Shown piece after piece: positions 26,327 through 36,400 of a DNA stretch of 64,000 nucleotides. The stretch comes from RZYY01 sp036794825 (lineage in GTDB: Bacteria; Bacteroidota; Bacteroidia; Bacteroidales; 4484-276), in contig DAIRGA010000003.1 in NCBI GenBank assembly GCA_036794825.1, positions 1 through 64,000 on the forward strand, in the 5' to 3' direction. The notes beneath the pieces are model-generated. The model had not been told where the DNA came from, did not search any database, and saw only the letters and a program-made list of their open reading frames with translations. Numbering within the stretch: position 1 is the first letter of the stretch; the number at the start of each line of letters is the position of its first letter. The position numbers and the translations under genes were made by a program.

Positions 26327-26830
26327 ATGGATCCAAAAGTTAGCATCATCATGGGCAGCACCTCCGATCTTCCGGTAATGGAGAGTGCTGCCAGGATTCT
26401 TAATGAGCTGAAGATACCATTCGAAATCAATGCATTATCTGCCCATCGCACACCCGAAAAAGTGGAGTCTTTTGCACGTTCGGCTTATGGCAGGGGAGTC
26501 AGAGTGATCATAGCTGGTGCAGGCATGGCTGCACACCTTCCGGGGGTAATTGCAGCAATGACGGCTATCCCGGTGATAGGCGTACCTGTTAAATCGTCGC
26601 TCGACGGATTGGATTCGTTACTGGCCATTGTGCAGATGCCCCCGGGAATTCCTGTTGCCACCGTTGCTATCAATGGCGCCGGCAATGCAGCCATCCTCGC
26701 TGCGCAGATTCTTTCGACCGCCGACCTGGATCTTTACGAGAGGCTGGTGGAATACAAAGAAAAACTTAAGGATAAAGTGATCAAAGCCAACGAAGAACTG
26801 GCTGAAATAAAGTATGATTTTAAAGTTTAA
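26327..26830 (+). CDS. purE: N5-carboxyaminoimidazole ribonucleotide mutase
   Basis: Class I PurE converts N5-CAIR to CAIR in purine synthesis. The 167-residue protein has the family motifs GSTSDLPVM (residues 10-18), SAHRTPE with the active His (38-44), IAGAGMAAHLPGV and VQMPPGIPVATVAINGAGNAA. The length is normal. It probably leads an operon with pyrE, the SRPBCC gene, lpxK and the nucleoside phosphorylase, since gaps are short. purK is not adjacent. Confidence 0.97.
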   Translation: MDPKVSIIMGSTSDLPVMESAARILNELKIPFEINALSAHRTPEKVESFARSAYGRGVRVIIAGAGMAAHLPGVIAAMTAIPVIGVPVKSSLDGLDSLLAIVQMPPGIPVATVAINGAGNAAILAAQILSTADLDLYERLVEYKEKLKDKVIKANEELAEIKYDFKV

Positions 26831-26859
26831 TCCGATAATTAACATCAACCTCCCCTCCA

Positions 26860-27513
26860 ATGATTTTTAAAGAAGAAACCGCTCAAAAGATGGCCGAACT
26901 GCTTCTCAAAGTGAAAGCGGTGAAAATCAATGCACACGAGCCTTTCACCTGGGCATCCGGACTGAAATCACCCATCTACTGCGACAATCGCATCACCCTC
27001 TCCTACCCTGCCATCAGGACTTACATCAGGCAGCAATTCAGCAACATTATCAAAGATGAATTTGGAAACATTGACTCAATAGTGGGAGTCGCAACAGCAG
27101 GAATCCCTCACGGCGTGCTGGTTGCGCAGGATCTTGGGCTTCCTTTTGCTTATGTAAGAAGCAGCAAAAAAGACCACGGTCTGGGCAATGAAATCGAAGG
27201 AGTAATCGAATCGGGACAGAGTGTGATAATGATCGAAGACCTCATCTCTACAGGAGGCAGCAGCCTCAATGCCGTTAATGTGGTGAAAGAACACGGCGGG
27301 GTTGTCAAAGGCCTGCTGGCGATCTTTTCTTACGGTTTCGACAGCGCCTCGGAAAAGTTCAAAAACGCCGACTGCCGACTTTTCACTTTAACCGATTATC
27401 CTTCACTTTTAACGCTCGCTCTTAAAAACGAATACATCCGGGAGTCTGATCTTGATTCGCTTACCAAATGGCGAAAATCACCCGATACATGGCATTCAAA
27501 CGGAAAACAATAA
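26860..27513 (+). CDS. pyrE: Orotate phosphoribosyltransferase
   Basis: PyrE joins orotate to PRPP to give OMP in pyrimidine synthesis. The 217-residue protein shows FTWASGLKSPIYCDNR near the N-terminus, VGVATAGIPHG, YVRSSKKDHG with the catalytic lysines, and the PRPP loop VIMIEDLISTGGSS. The C-terminus is a little longer than in enterobacteria (SLTKWRKSPDTWHSNGKQ). It follows purE by 29 bases and precedes the SRPBCC gene by four. Confidence 0.96.
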   Translation: MIFKEETAQKMAELLLKVKAVKINAHEPFTWASGLKSPIYCDNRITLSYPAIRTYIRQQFSNIIKDEFGNIDSIVGVATAGIPHGVLVAQDLGLPFAYVRSSKKDHGLGNEIEGVIESGQSVIMIEDLISTGGSSLNAVNVVKEHGGVVKGLLAIFSYGFDSASEKFKNADCRLFTLTDYPSLLTLALKNEYIRESDLDSLTKWRKSPDTWHSNGKQ

Positions 27514-27517
27514 AACA

Positions 27518-27925
27518 ATGGTAAAATTTACGGCTGATAGTTTAATCTTCGATAACGACAAAATGGCCTTTGCAGATTTTTTCAGAGAAATCAACTCCCT
27601 GAAATTGATCATGCCGGCCGAGGTAGAACAATGGAAAGCTGAAGATGACAAATGCTCCTTCTTCATCAAAAACCTTGGCAACCTGAGCATGGAAAAGGGT
27701 TTTGTTAATCCTGAATCAGAATTTGAATTTATTGCTACAGCCGAATCCAAAGTGGATTTCACGTTGCTGTTTCATTTCAGGGAAAATATCCAGGGCAGGC
27801 TGACGGGATATTTCGAACTGCAAACCGACGTCAATCCGTTGGTTGAGATGATGGTAAAGCGGCCCTTGACAAACTTTGTCAATATGCTGACCAAAAATCT
27901 GCAAAGCCATCTTTTGAAAAAGTGA
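27518..27925 (+). CDS. SRPBCC-fold small protein downstream of pyrE
   Basis: The ATG at 27518, four bases after pyrE, gives 135 residues; a longer in-frame start inside pyrE is not needed. The pattern (MVKFTADSLIFDNDKMAFADFFREINSLKLIMPAEVEQW, FFIKNLGNLSMEKGF, FTLLFHFRENIQGRLTGYFELQTDVNPLVEMMVKRPLTNFVNMLTKNL) fits a START/SRPBCC helix-grip fold, which holds a hydrophobic ligand. Proteins of this kind follow pyrE in other Bacteroidota as well, as I recall. The ligand and role are unknown. It is cytoplasmic: no signal or membrane segment. Confidence 0.75.
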   Translation: MVKFTADSLIFDNDKMAFADFFREINSLKLIMPAEVEQWKAEDDKCSFFIKNLGNLSMEKGFVNPESEFEFIATAESKVDFTLLFHFRENIQGRLTGYFELQTDVNPLVEMMVKRPLTNFVNMLTKNLQSHLLKK

Positions 27926-27975
27926 ACCGAAATAATTTTTACTGAGAACATTATTATTTATATATCTATCTGATT

Positions 27976-29049
27976 TTGAATACATTAAAACTACTTCTTT
28001 ATCCTATGGGCTGGCTCTATGGCTTATTAATGCTCATTCGAAACAAGCTGTACGACCTTGGTGTATTCAAGGTAACTTCGTTCGATATTCCGGTAATTTC
28101 TGTCGGAAATCTCTCGATGGGTGGTACCGGTAAAACCCCTCACGTTGAATACCTTATCCGGTTGCTGGGAGAAGATTTCAAAATTGCCACACTCAGCCGT
28201 GGATACAAGCGGAAAACCAAGGGATTCAAAATTGCGGAATTAAACTCTACAGTTGCTGATATTGGAGATGAAGCGCTTCAGATCAGTAAAAAATTTCGCA
28301 ATGTAATCGTTGCTGTGGATGAAGACCGGGTTCATGGCATTAGAGAAATTCAAAAACGCTTCCCTGAAACGGATGTAATCATTCTGGATGATGCCTTTCA
28401 GCACCGTGCCGTGAAACCAGGGCTATCCATTCTGCTTACTGATTATCATCACCTTTACACCAGGGATCATATCCTGCCGGTCGGTACACTCCGGGAATTC
28501 AAATCCGGGGCCTCAAGGGCAGATTATATCATCGTTACGAAAACAGAAAAACCACTTTCACCCTTAATTGTAAGGCAATTAGAAAGTGCCATCAGGCCTA
28601 AGCCAAACCAGCAATTGCTTTTCTCTTACATTAAATATGGTTTGTTACAACCATTGCCAGGAGTCAAAAATCATAAAATCCCGGAAAAAATCAGCAACGT
28701 ACTGGTCTTTGCAGGCATTGGAAATATTTACCCGCTGGTGGATCATGTTTCGAGATCTGTCAACAATATGGAGCACTTTCAGTTCAGCGATCATCACGAC
28801 TACACCACTGAGGATCTCAATACGATAAAAGACCAGTTTGATCGAATGCTTGGCAAAGACAAGATCATCATCACTACCGAAAAGGATGCAGCAAGGCTGG
28901 CATATCCGGAATTACCACCCCAACTGGCTGATTTACCAATACTTTACTTACCCATCGAAATCAAATTACACCACGAATACAGGAAAGGCTTAAACGATCA
29001 AATAAGAGATTATGTACGAAAAAACAGCAGAAACAAAGAGATTCATTGA
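27976..29049 (+). CDS. lpxK: Tetraacyldisaccharide 4'-kinase (TTG start)
   Basis: LpxK phosphorylates the lipid A precursor at the 4' position on the inner face of the inner membrane. The 357-residue protein has an N-terminal membrane-binding helix (LKLLLYPMGWLYGLLMLIRNKLYD), the P-loop GNLSMGGTGKTPHVEYL (43-59), and DVIILDDAFQHRAVK. The usual LLYP opening comes before the first ATG (28009), so translation starts at TTG 27976. It overlaps the next gene by 38 bases. Confidence 0.95.
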   Translation: MNTLKLLLYPMGWLYGLLMLIRNKLYDLGVFKVTSFDIPVISVGNLSMGGTGKTPHVEYLIRLLGEDFKIATLSRGYKRKTKGFKIAELNSTVADIGDEALQISKKFRNVIVAVDEDRVHGIREIQKRFPETDVIILDDAFQHRAVKPGLSILLTDYHHLYTRDHILPVGTLREFKSGASRADYIIVTKTEKPLSPLIVRQLESAIRPKPNQQLLFSYIKYGLLQPLPGVKNHKIPEKISNVLVFAGIGNIYPLVDHVSRSVNNMEHFQFSDHHDYTTEDLNTIKDQFDRMLGKDKIIITTEKDAARLAYPELPPQLADLPILYLPIEIKLHHEYRKGLNDQIRDYVRKNSRNKEIH

Positions 29050-29824
29050 AACTCTGACCGGCCTGAAACCCGAAATTGGCATTGTACTGGGAACCGGCCT
29101 CGGAAATTTTACCAGCCAGATGGAAATCAGTCATTCCATTCCTTACGAAAATATACCCAATTTTCCGGTTTCCACTGTGCAGGGGCACCAGGGCAGAATG
29201 ATATTCGGTAAAGTTGGAGGCAAAACTTGCCTTGCTCTTCAGGGCAGGTTTCATTATTACGAAGGTTATTCGATGCAGGAGGTAACCTTTCCTGTCAGGG
29301 TTCTTGCAGCCATGGGGATCAGGTACCTCTTCCTTTCCAACGCAAGCGGTGGTACCAATCCGTCATACAGTGTGGGAGATGTGATGATTATCGAGGATCA
29401 TATCAACCTTACCGGTCAGAATCCGTTGCGAGGCCCTAATGACGAGCGGCTTGGACCGCGCTTCCCCGATATGAGCGAGGTGTACGACAAAAAACTCATC
29501 GCCCTAGCGAAAAAGGTCGCCGCAGAAAAAGCCATTCATTATCAATGTGGTGTGTATGCCGCCGTAACAGGTCCCAATTACGAAACGCCTGCCGAATACC
29601 GTTACATCCGCAAAATCGGCGCTGATGCTGTAGGAATGTCAACAGTCCCGGAAGCGATCGTAGCAAGGCACATGGGACTTCCTTGTTTTGCTGTTTCGGT
29701 GATTTCAGATCTTGGTGTGGAGGGCAAAATTGAAAAAATAACCCACGAAGGCGTTATAGATGCCGCAAGCCTCGCCGAACCCCTGATGACCAAAATGATC
29801 ATCGGAATGATCGAAAATTTATAA
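29012..29824 (+). CDS. Purine nucleoside phosphorylase (trimeric PNP-I type)
   Basis: This enzyme splits inosine and guanosine with phosphate into base and ribose 1-phosphate. The 270-residue protein has the motifs of the 30-kDa trimeric type: IVLGTGLGNF, VQGHQGRMIFGKVGG, QGRFHYYEGY, NASGGTNPSYSVGDVMIIEDHIN, TGPNYETPAEYR and DAVGMSTVPEAIVARHMG. The start overlaps lpxK by 38 bases in another frame, so the two are probably coupled. It ends the purE-led unit and works with hpt in purine salvage. Confidence 0.95.
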   Translation: MYEKTAETKRFIETLTGLKPEIGIVLGTGLGNFTSQMEISHSIPYENIPNFPVSTVQGHQGRMIFGKVGGKTCLALQGRFHYYEGYSMQEVTFPVRVLAAMGIRYLFLSNASGGTNPSYSVGDVMIIEDHINLTGQNPLRGPNDERLGPRFPDMSEVYDKKLIALAKKVAAEKAIHYQCGVYAAVTGPNYETPAEYRYIRKIGADAVGMSTVPEAIVARHMGLPCFAVSVISDLGVEGKIEKITHEGVIDAASLAEPLMTKMIIGMIENL

Positions 29825-29860
29825 TTCTTTCCTTTTAGATTATTGGTTTTTCCATTGCCG

Positions 29861-29883
29861 CCGGACAGATTGATGCTGTCCGG
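29861..29883 (+). terminator. Hairpin after the nucleoside phosphorylase gene
   Basis: CCGGACAG (29861-29868) pairs with CTGTCCGG (29876-29883) over a 7-base loop, 36 bases after the stop. No T-tract follows, so termination activity is uncertain. Confidence 0.45.
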
Positions 29884-29901
29884 ACTTCGGAATTAATTAC
29901 G

Positions 29902-29909
29902 TAATTTTG
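29902..29909 (+). promoter_or_regulatory. -7 box for glyA
   Basis: TAATTTTG matches TAnnTTTG, 46 bases before the glyA start codon. Confidence 0.5.
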
Positions 29910-29955
29910 CCGCTAGTTAAAAACAAAATTTTAAACAAAAACAGAGATAAAAATC

Positions 29956-31236
29956 ATGAAAAGAGACACTCAGGTATTTGATATTATCAGGCGTGAGCGC
30001 GAAAGGCAAATGCATGGAATTGAGCTGATTGCATCGGAGAACTTTGTCAGCGAACAGGTACTCGAAGCCATGGGATCGGTGATGACCAATAAGTATGCTG
30101 AAGGCTATCCGGGGAAACGTTATTATGGTGGCTGTGAAATGGTTGACCAGACCGAGCAACTGGCAATTGACCGTGCCCGTGAGCTTTTTAATGCAGAGTA
30201 TGCCAACGTTCAGCCACATTCCGGCGCGCAGGCAAACATGGCTATCTTCCTTGCCTGCTTGAAACCCGGTGATACATTTATGGGTCTCGACCTCTCCCAT
30301 GGTGGCCACCTCTCGCATGGCTCACCGGTGAATTCATCAGGAATCCTATACAAACCAGTTGCTTATGGCGTTTCAAAGGAAACTGGCACTGTGGATTACG
30401 ATCAGATGGAAAAAACTGCACTTGAAACTCATCCTAAACTGATCATCGCCGGTGCTTCAGCTTACTCGCGCGACTGGGATTATGCCCGGATGCGCGCCAT
30501 TGCCGACAAGGTGGGTGCATTGTTGATGGCTGATATTGCCCATCCGGCCGGATTGATTGCACGGGGCGTACTCAGCGATCCACTTCCACATTGCCATTTT
30601 GTTACCACCACCACCCACAAGACCCTGCGCGGACCTCGCGGAGGCATGATCCTGATGGGTAAAGATTTTGAGAACCCTTGGGGACTAACCACCAAGAAGG
30701 GCGAAATTAAAATGATGTCGGAGTTGATTAACTCAGCAGTGTTTCCCGGTATCCAGGGCGGCCCGCTCGAGCATGTTATTGCTGCTAAAGCCGTGGCATA
30801 CGGCGAAGCGCTCACCGACGAGTATATGCATTACATCGTCCAGGTGAAAAAAAATGCAGCAGTAATGGCAAAGGCCTTTGTGGATAAAGGATATCACGTA
30901 ATTTCAGGCGGAACCGATAATCACCTGATGCTCATTGACCTGCGCTCCAAATTCCCCGATATTACCGGAAGAAAAGTTGAAGATACACTGGTAAGAGCCG
31001 ATATCACTGTGAATAAAAACATGGTTCCTTTCGACAGTCGCAGCCCGTTCCAGACATCCGGACTTCGCATCGGAACACCCGCCATTACCACACGCGGCCT
31101 GAAAGAAGAACACATGCAACCCATCGTGGATTTCATTGACCATGTGATCTCGGGCATTGAAAATGAAAGTGTTTTGGCCGAAGTAAAAACCGAAGTGAAC
31201 AGGATGATGGAACAATTTCCATTGTTTGCGTACTAA
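29956..31236 (+). CDS. glyA: Serine hydroxymethyltransferase
   Basis: GlyA interconverts serine and glycine with tetrahydrofolate, supplying one-carbon units for purine and thymidylate synthesis. The 426-residue PLP enzyme has IELIASENFVSEQVLEAMGS, NKYAEGYPGKRYYGGCE, VQPHSGAQAN, DIAHPAGLIA and the PLP lysine in TTTTHKTLRGPRGG. It is full length. It has its own promoter and a strong terminator, so it is probably monocistronic. Confidence 0.98.
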   Translation: MKRDTQVFDIIRRERERQMHGIELIASENFVSEQVLEAMGSVMTNKYAEGYPGKRYYGGCEMVDQTEQLAIDRARELFNAEYANVQPHSGAQANMAIFLACLKPGDTFMGLDLSHGGHLSHGSPVNSSGILYKPVAYGVSKETGTVDYDQMEKTALETHPKLIIAGASAYSRDWDYARMRAIADKVGALLMADIAHPAGLIARGVLSDPLPHCHFVTTTTHKTLRGPRGGMILMGKDFENPWGLTTKKGEIKMMSELINSAVFPGIQGGPLEHVIAAKAVAYGEALTDEYMHYIVQVKKNAAVMAKAFVDKGYHVISGGTDNHLMLIDLRSKFPDITGRKVEDTLVRADITVNKNMVPFDSRSPFQTSGLRIGTPAITTRGLKEEHMQPIVDFIDHVISGIENESVLAEVKTEVNRMMEQFPLFAY

Positions 31237-31258
31237 AAAAATCACATTAACCAGAAAG

Positions 31259-31287
31259 GCGACGGGAATTTCTCGTCGCTTTTTTTT
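31259..31287 (+). terminator. Intrinsic terminator after glyA
   Basis: GCGACG (31259-31264) pairs with CGTCGC (31274-31279), followed by eight T residues, 22 bases after the stop. Confidence 0.85.
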
Positions 31288-31376
31288 ATCTATTTGATAA
31301 TCTGTATTTTAGTAGTTTAAATTAGTTAAAAGATGTAAATTTTAATGAACAATACTGATAATCAATAGTTAAGGTT

Positions 31377-31384
31377 TAATTTTG
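31377..31384 (+). promoter_or_regulatory. -7 box for the DUF3078-mscL unit
   Basis: TAATTTTG matches TAnnTTTG, 48 bases before ATG 31433, in an AT-rich leader. Confidence 0.5.
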
Positions 31385-31432
31385 CATCAAATTACTTAAA
31401 TTCATTAATTACATCAATTAAAAGATTAACGT

Positions 31433-32401
31433 ATGAGAAAATTGACTTTTTTATTGCTCATTTTAGCCGGATTTTCTGCCTTTGCGCAGGATGCAACCGA
31501 TGCACAAGAAGCCGAAAGCCGTTGGAAAAGGAACGGTATTTTAAGTTTTCAGTTGAACCAGGCCAGTTTCAGTAACTGGTCGGCAGGGGGCGAGAATTCC
31601 TATTCGTTCCTTGCATTAATGAAATATTATGCCGATTACAAGCACAACAACTTTTCGGTCAACAACAACATCAATCTCAAGTATGGCTTGCAAAGCACCG
31701 GAGATGAATCGCTCAGGAAGAATGAAGACCTCATCGAACTGAACTCACAGCTTAACCATAAGTTTTCGGATAAATGGAGTGTGAGTGGATTGGTGAATTT
31801 CAACACACAATTCACCGATGGTTATAACTACCCGGACGACTCAACGGTAGTTTCGAAATTCATGGCGCCGGCTTACCTTACCATCGCTCCCGGTATCCTT
31901 TACAAACCGGCGGATTACTTCACCATACTCTTTTCACCAATATCCCTGCGTGCCACCTATGTTACCGACCAGGATCTGGCCGACCTGGGAGCATTTGGTG
32001 TTGACAAGGCTGAATTCAATGATCTGGGTGAAAAGGTGGAAGATGGTAAAAACAGTAAGTACAAAGCCGGGGCATTCGCCGAATTTTACTTCAAGAAAAA
32101 CGTAAAAACCGATCTTGACCTGGAATCGAAACTCAACTTTTTCTATAATTACCTGGCTGATGATGCACTTCCAGAGGGTATAATGCCCCTGGATGTCAAC
32201 TGGCAGACTTTTGTCAATTATCGGATAAGCAAGTGGTTTTCAACAACTTTCTTTATTCACCTGGCTTACATGCCGACAGATGTACGTATTGAATCTGTTC
32301 CGCCCCCAACCGGAATTGGCGGCAACGAACTAAAAGTGATACCAAACGACAAACTGCAGGTGAAACAAACATTTGGAATCGGGTTAGCCTATAATTTTTA
32401 G
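31433..32401 (+). CDS. DUF3078 outer-membrane-type protein
   Basis: The 322-residue protein has a signal peptide (MRKLTFLLLILAGFSAFAQ) and the DUF3078 signature WKRNGILSFQLNQASFSNWSAGG, followed by many amphipathic strands (NFSVNNNINLKYGLQ, LIELNSQLNHKFSDKWSVSGLVNFNTQF, YLTIAPGILYKPADYFTILFSP, WFSTTFFIHLAYM) and a last strand QTFGIGLAYNF with a terminal aromatic. It is probably a beta-barrel in the outer membrane. DUF3078 is a Bacteroidota family of unknown function. mscL follows by 33 bases. Confidence 0.88.
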   Translation: MRKLTFLLLILAGFSAFAQDATDAQEAESRWKRNGILSFQLNQASFSNWSAGGENSYSFLALMKYYADYKHNNFSVNNNINLKYGLQSTGDESLRKNEDLIELNSQLNHKFSDKWSVSGLVNFNTQFTDGYNYPDDSTVVSKFMAPAYLTIAPGILYKPADYFTILFSPISLRATYVTDQDLADLGAFGVDKAEFNDLGEKVEDGKNSKYKAGAFAEFYFKKNVKTDLDLESKLNFFYNYLADDALPEGIMPLDVNWQTFVNYRISKWFSTTFFIHLAYMPTDVRIESVPPPTGIGGNELKVIPNDKLQVKQTFGIGLAYNF

Positions 32402-32434
32402 TTCTCATATTTTATTTACCTAATAATCAAAACA

Positions 32435-32836
32435 ATGAGCTTAGTTAAAGAATTCAAAGAGTTTGCAATGCGGGGCAATGTAGTTGACCTGGCAGTTGCG
32501 GTTGTGATTGGCGGAGCTTTCGGCAAAATTATCGGCTCTTTCGTGGCTGATGTTTTAATGCCACCCATTGGGTTGTTGCTTGGAGGGGTAGATTTTACAG
32601 ACCTCATGATTACCCTCAAGCAGGCAGAAGGCGACATACCCGCAGTATCATTGCGCTATGGTGCGTTCATCCAGACAGTGGTTGATTTCGTCATCATCGC
32701 ATTTGCTATCTTCATGGTAATCAAAGCAATGAATGCTGTAAAGAAAAAAGAAGAAGCCGCTCCTCCACCTCCACCTCCAGGCCCTACCAAGGACCAGGAA
32801 TTGCTCACGGAGATCAGGGATTTACTGAAAAAGTAA
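32435..32836 (+). CDS. mscL: Large-conductance mechanosensitive channel
   Basis: MscL opens under strong membrane tension to release solutes on osmotic downshock. The 133-residue protein has FAMRGNVVDLAVAVVIGGAFGKIIGSFVADVLMPPIGLLLGG as helix TM1 with its flanks, a periplasmic loop, TM2 (FIQTVVDFVIIAFAIFMVIKAMN), a short proline run, and the C-terminal cytoplasmic helix DQELLTEIRDLLKK. The length is normal. It is probably co-transcribed with the DUF3078 gene and is followed by a terminator. Confidence 0.96.
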   Translation: MSLVKEFKEFAMRGNVVDLAVAVVIGGAFGKIIGSFVADVLMPPIGLLLGGVDFTDLMITLKQAEGDIPAVSLRYGAFIQTVVDFVIIAFAIFMVIKAMNAVKKKEEAAPPPPPPGPTKDQELLTEIRDLLKK

Positions 32837-32853
32837 AACATCGTTTCATTATT

Positions 32854-32887
32854 AAAAAGGCTGCCCGCGATTGGACAGCCTTTTTTT
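32854..32887 (+). terminator. Intrinsic terminator after mscL
   Basis: AAAAAGGCTG (32854-32863) pairs with CAGCC plus the T-run from 32876, loop 12 bases, followed by seven T residues. Confidence 0.85.
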
Positions 32888-32988
32888 GTTTCAAAACATA
32901 GGAACATCCGTCCATGTAATGTATGATCCTGATTATCTGTTTTTTATCAACCTTTTGGGAAGATAAGCCTGTGATTTGCACCAAATTA

Positions 32989-32996
32989 TACCTTTG
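32989..32996 (+). promoter_or_regulatory. -7 box before the 122-residue membrane protein gene
   Basis: TACCTTTG matches TAnnTTTG, 44 bases before ATG 33041. It may also serve the M14 peptidase gene. Confidence 0.45.
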
Positions 32997-33040
32997 TCAG
33001 AGTTTTTGAACGTAGAATTACCAACCAAATACTGGGTACC

Positions 33041-33409
33041 ATGAAAAATAAAAAACGTTTGCTGGTGGCCTCCCTTTCGGGGCTACTGTTTGGGTTTGTA
33101 TGTTATGGATTTGCATTGAGCGGCGGAGGAGAACTACCCATGCCTGTTGCCGTGCAGATTATCCTTAGCAGGACATTGATCGGTTTTGCACTGGGCATTA
33201 GCACATTCAAATTTGGAAATTGGGCTCTCCGCGGAACTCTTTTCGGGTTGATCTTCAGTCTACCACTGGCGTTCAGCGGACTGATGGCGCCCGAAAATCC
33301 GGAATTCACTCCATTGATGATGTTTTACTCATCGGTGGTAATGGGTATGATTTATGGTTTTTTGATTGAATTAATTACCAGCCTTTTTTTCAAAGCTAAT
33401 ATCAGTTGA
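33041..33409 (+). CDS. Small inner-membrane protein, unknown
   Basis: The 122-residue protein has four predicted membrane helices (roughly residues 6-27, 34-53, 60-82 and 90-117) and no signature I recognise. Small loops contain GGGELPMP and PENPEF. Its stop lies two bases before the ATG of the M14 peptidase gene, so the two are probably co-transcribed, but no functional link is known. Confidence 0.65.
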   Translation: MKNKKRLLVASLSGLLFGFVCYGFALSGGGELPMPVAVQIILSRTLIGFALGISTFKFGNWALRGTLFGLIFSLPLAFSGLMAPENPEFTPLMMFYSSVVMGMIYGFLIELITSLFFKANIS

Positions 33410-33411
33410 AC

Positions 33412-36400
33412 ATGAAAAATATCTCTGCATCTACTCTTAAGCCATTGTTTTTCATTGGATTTCTCTTACTTTCCACTTGCCTTCAATCCCAGGGCTGGAG
33501 GCCCGAAGAGATGGAAATTCGGGTAAACATAAGCTCGCGTGAGGAGGCAAAATTGCTTGGAGACCTCAGACTCAACGGTGACATTTATCCGGAATATGCG
33601 CTGATGTATGTTACTCCTGATGAATTGAAAAGAGTTCACTCAGCAGGTCTGAAGTATGAAATCACCAAAGAAAACCTGAATGAGTATTACAAGGACTTTT
33701 GGGAAACGCGTGAGGAGTATCATAACTACCAGCAAATCATTGCCTTGATGGATAGCCTGGCAACGGCGCTTCCCAACCTGGTGAAAAAGACAATTTACGG
33801 GCAATCGGTTCAGGGACGGCAACTGGCTGCACTCACCATTACGCAGAATGTAAATCAGCACAACAGCAGGCCGCGCGTGGCATTCGACGGCAACATACAC
33901 GGTGATGAGATAGGAGGCGGAGAGAATACGATCCGGTTTGCGCGGTGGCTTTGCCAGCAATATGCCATCAACCCTACCATTACCAATTTATTGAATACCA
34001 GGGAAGTATGGATTTTCCCATTGGTCAACCCCGATGGCAGGGTGAATATGAGTCGTTACAATTCCAATGGGGTTGATTTGAACCGCGATGCAGGTTATCT
34101 GTGGGATGGCGAAGGCAGCAGCCCGGGCCCCTTCTCGCAACCCGAAAGCAAGGCGGTGAGGCAGATGTTCTACAACAACCCTTTCAACATCCACCTGACC
34201 TATCACAGCGGCATCGAGTTGTTTCTCTATCCCTGGTTTAATCGTACCGACCCCTGCCCCGACAACAGCCAGGTGCTTACCCTGGCCAGTGTTTATGTTT
34301 CCAGTTCAGGATACAGCAATCTGCCAAGTGGCCCGGGAACCTCTTTGTATCCGACAACGGGTTCAACCGCCGAGTCATTCTATGGAGTCATGGGATCGCA
34401 CGGTATTGTGATGGAACTCAGTTCCGATAAACAACCGCCACCATCGCAGCTTATGTATTATTTCAATATCAACCTCACCCCGATGGTGAAAATGATCGAG
34501 TATTCCGGCTATGGAGTCGGGGGTACGGTCACCAATGCCGTCACGGGCGAACCCATACAGGCCGCAGTGTATATAGGTAACACACTGCCATGCTACACCC
34601 ATCCGGTCGGCGGAGATTTTCATAAATTTATGGTTGCCGGAACCTATAATATTAAGGTGAAAGCCAACGGCTATCAGACCAAAGTCATCAACAACATTGC
34701 AGTTACAAATCTTGCCTATACCAGCGTTGCCATTCAGCTTGATCCTGAGCCACATCACAGCCTTTTCAGGGTGTGTGCCACACGAATACCCGGCGGCGGG
34801 AATATGGCCGACCCCGGAACTACATGGAACGCCATCGGCCAGCCCGATAACCTGAATTACTCGATCGGAAAAAGTGGCTGGATTGTTTTTGATATGCTCG
34901 ACCTGGTGGTGGATGGCCCGGGCGATGATATCATTGTGTTTGAGGGAGATGCAACATCAGAGGGATTTACCATGTATGCGGGCAGCACCATGGATGGCCC
35001 ATGGATTTCGCTGGGAAACGGCTCCGGCACCACTTCGTTTGATTTTGCCGGAACAGGAATCAGCGAAGCACGGTTTTTCAGAATTCTGGACGACGGCGAT
35101 GGCCAGGCCAACGCTGCGGGAGCCGGTTTTGATCTCGATGCCGTTCAGGCATTAAGCTCGATCAACGGGCCTTACATTCTGCTTACCGATTACCAGATCA
35201 GCGACCCCGCCGGAAACAACAACGGCCGGCTTGACCCGGGTGAAACGGCCGATATGACCATTTCGCTGAAAAACATTGGCACCGAAGATGCCCTGAATGT
35301 CAACGGAGTTCTTTCATCGGCTGATCCAAACATAACGATTCTCACCTCCGAACCCCAACCTTTTGGTAATCTGCAGGTAAATCAAACCGCAACCGCCCTC
35401 TTCGAGGTGATGGCCGATGAGGATATTCCTGCAGGCCATGTATCTACGCTGTCGCTGAATTATACCGGCGACAACGGGCTTAGCGGCGTAAAATTTATCG
35501 ATCTGACTTTCCCGGATTATTGTTATCCAACGGCAAATTGCTCCTTCGGGGATGGATTTACGGGTTTTTCGTTATTGGGGATCAACAACATGAACAGCGG
35601 CTGCAGTCCAAACGGTTATGGCAATTATACCCAAATGTCGGCCACGCTCGATCCGGGCAACACCTACACAGTGAGCTGGAAAACCGGTTACAGTGATCAA
35701 TATGCAACACTCTGGATTGATCTGAACAGCGATAAGCTATTCACCGCCGACGAGCGGCTGGTCAACGATTTTAACCTGGTGAACGTGGGTACGGTTTACA
35801 CAACCAATTTTAGTCTACCCGTCAATATAATGCCTGGCGAAAAACGCCTTCGAATTCGTGCCAACTGGCAAGAATCCTCGGCTGATCCCTGTTCCAATTT
35901 CAGCTATGGCGAAACCGAAGATTACACGGTGATTATCACCGGTGACATACTTGTAGCCAATTTCACTGCAGATATTACTTCATTTTGCCAATCGGGTGAA
36001 GTGCAATTTACGGATAATTCGCAGGGTAATGTAACCGGCTGGAACTGGCAGTTTCCCGGCGGTGAACCTCAAGCCTCCACGCTCCAGAATCCGGCTGTTT
36101 ATTATGGAAACCCGGGTTCCTATGATGTTTCACTAACCATATCCGGGTCCACCAGCAGCACCACTATCAACAAACCGGGATTTATTCAGGTAAGGAGCCT
36201 GCCAGAAGTCTCTTTTGGCGCAGTGCCTGATATCTGTATCAATTATCCGCCATACCAGCTTACCGAAGGTATGCCGGCCGGAGGTATCTACTCAGGGCCG
36301 GGGGTAGTCAGCGGCTGGTTTTATCCTGAATTGGCCGGATTGGGCATACATACCCTCCATTACAGCTATACTGACCTGAATGGTTGTGAAAACTCCGCAG

